Positions 12,467-15,847 of a stretch of 15,847 nt of DNA are shown here, in pieces. The stretch is from an uncultured Coriobacteriaceae bacterium (GTDB lineage: Bacteria; Actinomycetota; Coriobacteriia; Coriobacteriales; Atopobiaceae): contig CACXZL010000011.1 of the NCBI GenBank assembly GCA_902772085.1, positions 1 through 15,847 on the forward strand. Reading direction: 5' to 3'. The notes beneath the pieces were generated by a model. That model ran no database searches. It saw nothing but the letters and a program-made list of their open reading frames with translations, and was not told the origin of the DNA. Position 1 is the first letter of the stretch. Every line of letters begins with the position of its first letter. The position numbers were made by a program, and so were the translations under genes.

Positions 12467-15400
12467 CTATGCGAACTTGAGCTCGAAGGTTCCCGCTTCG
12501 GCCTGGAACACGGCGCAATCGACGTTGTTTCGCTTCTCGATGTCGACGTACGTCACGCCCTCGGGAAGCTTCGCGCCGCGCGCGGCACTCTCGTCCACGG
12601 GCAGGTACAGCATGGCGCTCGTGTTTGCGGGAATCGTGGCCGTATACGACGTCATCTTGCCGTCCTTTGCCTCCCAGCCGCTGGCGATGGTGCCCCAGGG
12701 ACTCTGGAAGCTGCCCTTGGCGCCGGTGTAGGAGCCGCCGACGACCGGTGCGAGCACGAAGCTCTGCCAGCCCGCCTCGTCGTGGTCGATGCCCAGATGG
12801 TAGCGCATCATCCACTCGGCAATGGCGCCAAGCGAGAAGTGGTCGAACGAGTTCATGGAGTTGTTTCCGCCAAAGCCGTCCTCCACGGTGTAGGAGTTCC
12901 AACGCTCCCACACCGAGGTCGCGCCGTTCTTCACGGGGTACAGCCAGCTCGCGTACTGCTCCTGCTCGAAGAGCTTGTAAGCGTCTTCCACGTTGCCATA
13001 ATGCGTGAGCATGGGCACGAGGAACGGCGTACCCGAGAAGCCCGACGTGATGGTGTGGCCGGCGCGGGACACCGCCTTCACGAGATTGTCCGCAGCCATC
13101 TGCTCGTACTTCTCGTCAAAGACTCCGTACGCGAGCGGCGTCGCGTAGGATGCCTCGGTGTCCTGAGCGGACGCGGGCACAAACACCATGCTCATCGACT
13201 GGTAGTCAAAGACCAAGGTCGCCGGGGCTATCGTCTTGCCCGTCGACGGGTCGACGTAGAGCTGGTTCCACTTCGCCCTGGCGGTCTGGTAGCGCTGGTC
13301 CCACTTCTGCGCGAGCTCGTCTCGGCCGATCGCCTTTGCCATCTCGGAGGATATGCGCAGCATGTACACGTACACGGCCTCGTTGATGAGGTTCGCGTCG
13401 GTCGCGTCGATGGAAAGCCAGTCGGCCAAGAAACCCGGATGTCCCGTGAGCTCGGGCACCGCATCGCCCTTGCTGAGGTCCTTGTCGTCAGTGGGGATGA
13501 AGAGCGGCGCGGATTCGAGGTAGCCAAAGTAGCGATCTATCGCTTCGATGTTGTCGCGTATGATCGCGTCGTTTGCGGTCTGCTGCCACAACACGTACGG
13601 TATGACTGTGAGCGCCGCATCCCAAGAGGTGCCCTCCCAGATTCCGGAGAACGTGGGCGTGATCGGCTCGAAGGTGGGCGCGTACACGGGCAGCGAGCCG
13701 TCGCCGCGCTGCTGGTCGCGAAGCGTGCGCAGCCAGTTGCGATAGAACCCGTACACGTCGGCGTTGTAGGCGGCGGTTGCGCTGAAGACCTGCGCATCGC
13801 CCGTCCAGCCCATGCGCTCGTTGCGCTGCGGGCAGTCGGTGGGCAGGCTCAGGAAGTTGCTGGTCTGCGAGTTCTGGACGTTCTTGAACAAGCGCACGAC
13901 CAGCTCGTTGGAGCCCTCGTAGGTGGAGGTGACGTCGATGCTCGAGAGCTTCACGAGCTTCACGTTCTGCGCCGGGAGCTCCTTCTTGAGACCGGTGATC
14001 TCTATGTAGCGATATCCGCGATAGGTGAAGTGCGGCTCAAACACCTGGTCGCCCTCGGTCGCCACATAGAAGTCGGTCACCATGGCGGCACGCAGGTTCT
14101 CCACCATCATGAGGCCCACGATGCCCGCGTCCTGGTACTCCTTGAGGTCGGGATAGAGGATCTCCGCGAAGCGCACGGTGACGAGGTCGCCCTTGTTTAC
14201 ATAGTCCGCCGGGATGGTGAGCTGCGGGACGCCCATCACGTTCTCGCCCATGTCGTAGATGTAGGAGCCGCTGCCCGCCTTCGCCTCGCCCAGGCACTTG
14301 ACGGCGGTGAGCTCGCCCACCACATGGCCTTCCGCGTCATAGCGCGTGCAGAACTCGAACTCGTTCTGGCGGGGCTCTATCACGACCGGTGTGGCCCAAG
14401 CCGCGTCATCGTACCCAGCCTTGTCCCAGCCCGCCAGCGCGGTGGCGGCGGTGGCGTCGTAGCGCTCGCCGTGGAAGTTGCTCGCGGCGCGCACGGGTCC
14501 GCTGTCGCACACCTTCCAGCTGGCGGGGTCGGTGACGACCGTCTGCGTGGTGCCGTCCTCATACGTGAGCTCGAGCATGGCCAGAAGCGCCTGCTTGGCA
14601 CCATAGAAGCTCCAGTTTGTGATGGTGTAGCTCTGGTAGCCGCTCCACCAGCCCTCGGCCAGCTGCGCACCGAGCGCATTGGCTCCGGAAGCCACCAGCT
14701 TGGTCACGTCGTACACGCGATAGGGCATGTGCGCGGCGTAGTCCTCACAGCCGGGGCTGTGCCAGCCCTCCCCCACGCGCTCGCCGTTGAGCGACAGCTC
14801 GTAGATGCCCTGCGCGGCGGCATAGAGCGTGGCGCTCGCGACCTTGCCAGACGCCTCGAACTCCGTACGCACCATCGGCGCAGAGCCATACGACGGGTCG
14901 GCGCACACGAACGCGTCCTTCTCGCCTGCGGTGACCACGATGCCGTCGCCATCCAAGGTCACGCCCTCGAGTCCCTCGAAGATGGCGTAGGTGGCGCCGG
15001 CCGTCTTCGAGAAGAGGTCGCCCACCTCGTACTTCTCCTTGTAGCTTCCGGGATAGCGCAGCGCGACGTCCGAGAAGGTCGCCTTCTGTCCGGCAGCCAC
15101 GGCAAAGCCGATCTTGCACAGGTTGGGGAAGGTGTTGTAGTCGTGCGTGTTTCCAAGGGGGTTGATCTGGCGCGCCTCGTCCACCATGACGCCGTTTATG
15201 AGGCAGTTCACCTGGTTGACCTCTGCCAACGTGTTTATGCTTATCTTTATGGGATCGTGGACGGCCGCCTCGCCCAGCGCGTTTGACGGGATGCTCACGA
15301 CGTAGGCGGGCTTGGTCTCGTCGCCGCCGTTCTGCGCCTCAAAGGCGGGCATGCCCACCACGTATATGTTCAGCTTGGGCTCGTTCGCCTTCGTCACATC

Positions 15401-15847
15401 CACCTCGTACACGAAGCGGCTTTGGCCTGCCTTGCCCCAGATGTTCATGGCGGCATTCGCAAGGCGATAGTCATCGGCACCCAGCACGATGCCCGCGCGC
15501 GTGCCGTTCGCGGGAATCGCGATGGTCGCGTCGAGCGAGAAGTAGTTGGTGACGGCCGCGTCGAAGTACATGCGCGCCGAGCCGATCCACTGTGCGCCCT
15601 GCCACGAATTGTAGGTGCCGTCCGCGAGCGCCGTGGCAAAGCTGGCCTCGCGAGACTCGAGCTTGTTGCCGTCCACGTCGGTGACGGTCACCTTCCAGGT
15701 GTAGCGGCTCTTGGCGTTCAGCGCATCACCGGCGTAGGCGATGCCTTGGCACCTCGCACCGTCCACCACGCCGCTGTCCCAGACCTTGTTTCCCGCCGCG
15801 TCGGAGACCACCAGCGTGTACGACGCCTGGCGAGCGCCGACGACATC
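12467..15847 (-). CDS. Large multidomain alpha-L-rhamnosidase, GH78 (5' end outside the window)
   Basis: About 1126 residues are visible; the frame remains open through the right edge, so the true start and any signal peptide are missing. From the N-terminal side I see an Ig-like rhamnosidase entry domain (QASYTLVVSDAAG ... YTWKVTVTDVDGN), then roughly 200 residues of extra beta-rich sequence, then the usual rhamnosidase N domain (LSLNGERVGEGWHSPG ... VYDVTKL ... AEGWWSG, near 14640-14810). A concanavalin-like domain follows, then the (alpha/alpha)6 catalytic barrel and a small C-terminal beta domain ending in FELKFA. Catalytic landmarks are TDCPQRNERMGWTGD (13796-13840), holding the acidic residues, and SVWERWNS (12893-12913) with the glutamate proposed as base. 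GH78 enzymes release terminal L-rhamnose from plant glycosides and polysaccharides. No LPXTG or other anchor is seen at the C-terminus. The substrate is unknown. Confidence 0.93.
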   Translation of the reverse strand, partial: DVVGARQASYTLVVSDAAGNKVWDSGVVDGARCQGIAYAGDALNAKSRYTWKVTVTDVDGNKLESREASFATALADGTYNSWQGAQWIGSARMYFDAAVTNYFSLDATIAIPANGTRAGIVLGADDYRLANAAMNIWGKAGQSRFVYEVDVTKANEPKLNIYVVGMPAFEAQNGGDETKPAYVVSIPSNALGEAAVHDPIKISINTLAEVNQVNCLINGVMVDEARQINPLGNTHDYNTFPNLCKIGFAVAAGQKATFSDVALRYPGSYKEKYEVGDLFSKTAGATYAIFEGLEGVTLDGDGIVVTAGEKDAFVCADPSYGSAPMVRTEFEASGKVASATLYAAAQGIYELSLNGERVGEGWHSPGCEDYAAHMPYRVYDVTKLVASGANALGAQLAEGWWSGYQSYTITNWSFYGAKQALLAMLELTYEDGTTQTVVTDPASWKVCDSGPVRAASNFHGERYDATAATALAGWDKAGYDDAAWATPVVIEPRQNEFEFCTRYDAEGHVVGELTAVKCLGEAKAGSGSYIYDMGENVMGVPQLTIPADYVNKGDLVTVRFAEILYPDLKEYQDAGIVGLMMVENLRAAMVTDFYVATEGDQVFEPHFTYRGYRYIEITGLKKELPAQNVKLVKLSSIDVTSTYEGSNELVVRLFKNVQNSQTSNFLSLPTDCPQRNERMGWTGDAQVFSATAAYNADVYGFYRNWLRTLRDQQRGDGSLPVYAPTFEPITPTFSGIWEGTSWDAALTVIPYVLWQQTANDAIIRDNIEAIDRYFGYLESAPLFIPTDDKDLSKGDAVPELTGHPGFLADWLSIDATDANLINEAVYVYMLRISSEMAKAIGRDELAQKWDQRYQTARAKWNQLYVDPSTGKTIAPATLVFDYQSMSMVFVPASAQDTEASYATPLAYGVFDEKYEQMAADNLVKAVSRAGHTITSGFSGTPFLVPMLTHYGNVEDAYKLFEQEQYASWLYPVKNGATSVWERWNSYTVEDGFGGNNSMNSFDHFSLGAIAEWMMRYHLGIDHDEAGWQSFVLAPVVGGSYTGAKGSFQSPWGTIASGWEAKDGKMTSYTATIPANTSAMLYLPVDESAARGAKLPEGVTYVDIEKRNNVDCAVFQAEAGTFELKFA

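Noticed and set aside
12176..15286. Plus-strand open frame of 1036 codons
   Set aside because: It lies antisense to the clear GH78 gene and its product is low-complexity, rich in Val, Arg, Leu, Gly and His, as expected of a shadow frame.

Overview
The window looks like a chromosomal segment of a GC-rich Gram-positive actinobacterium, most likely of the class Coriobacteriia (Olsenella/Atopobium-like). I infer this from the GC-rich codon use, the strong AAAGGAG-type ribosome binding sites, the style of the fused amino-acid ABC transporter and the mix of neighbours. No single marker gene fixes the genus.

Layout. Positions 1-4110 hold plus-strand genes. First comes the 3' end of a membrane-anchored protein, then a secreted TPM-domain protein. 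Next is a tight pair, an iron-containing alcohol dehydrogenase and a small cupin. A structured intergenic element follows, and then a D-2-hydroxyacid dehydrogenase with a hairpin terminator. Positions 4352-7053 form a two-gene, translationally coupled amino-acid ABC transporter operon. Its first gene is a substrate-binding/permease fusion in which the two binding-protein lobes appear in swapped order. Its second gene is an ATPase with a degenerate GHKL-like (anti-sigma-like) C-terminal extension.

Positions 7054-9437 are almost free of protein genes and are the most unusual part. They hold a GC-rich stretch, an exact 73-bp tandem array of eight 45-nt imperfect palindromes (7404-7959), one isolated diverged 45-nt copy (8354-8398), and a second family of five 30-bp repeats in inverted orientation (8611-8760). 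These are followed by a tRNA-Glu(CUC) with its own promoter and terminator, a candidate ~140-nt small RNA with promoter and terminator, and a pair of 37-bp hairpin repeats abutting the next gene's stop codon. Long open frames cross the 73-bp array on both strands. Because 73 is not a multiple of 3 and the repeat is palindromic at the DNA level, I regard these frames as artefacts.

Positions 9438-15847 are on the minus strand: a complete phosphoenolpyruvate carboxylase (ppc) with a promoter and a 12-bp perfect palindrome upstream, and, upstream of that, a very large GH78 alpha-L-rhamnosidase that runs off the right edge. A 14-bp-stem hairpin lies between the two.

Taken together, the genes suggest a fermentative gut or oral anaerobe: plant-glycan deglycosylation (rhamnosidase), PEP carboxylation for anaplerosis, amino-acid uptake, and reduction of aldehydes or keto acids. 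The strongest candidate for something undescribed is the 73-bp palindrome array and its companion repeats around the tRNA-Glu.
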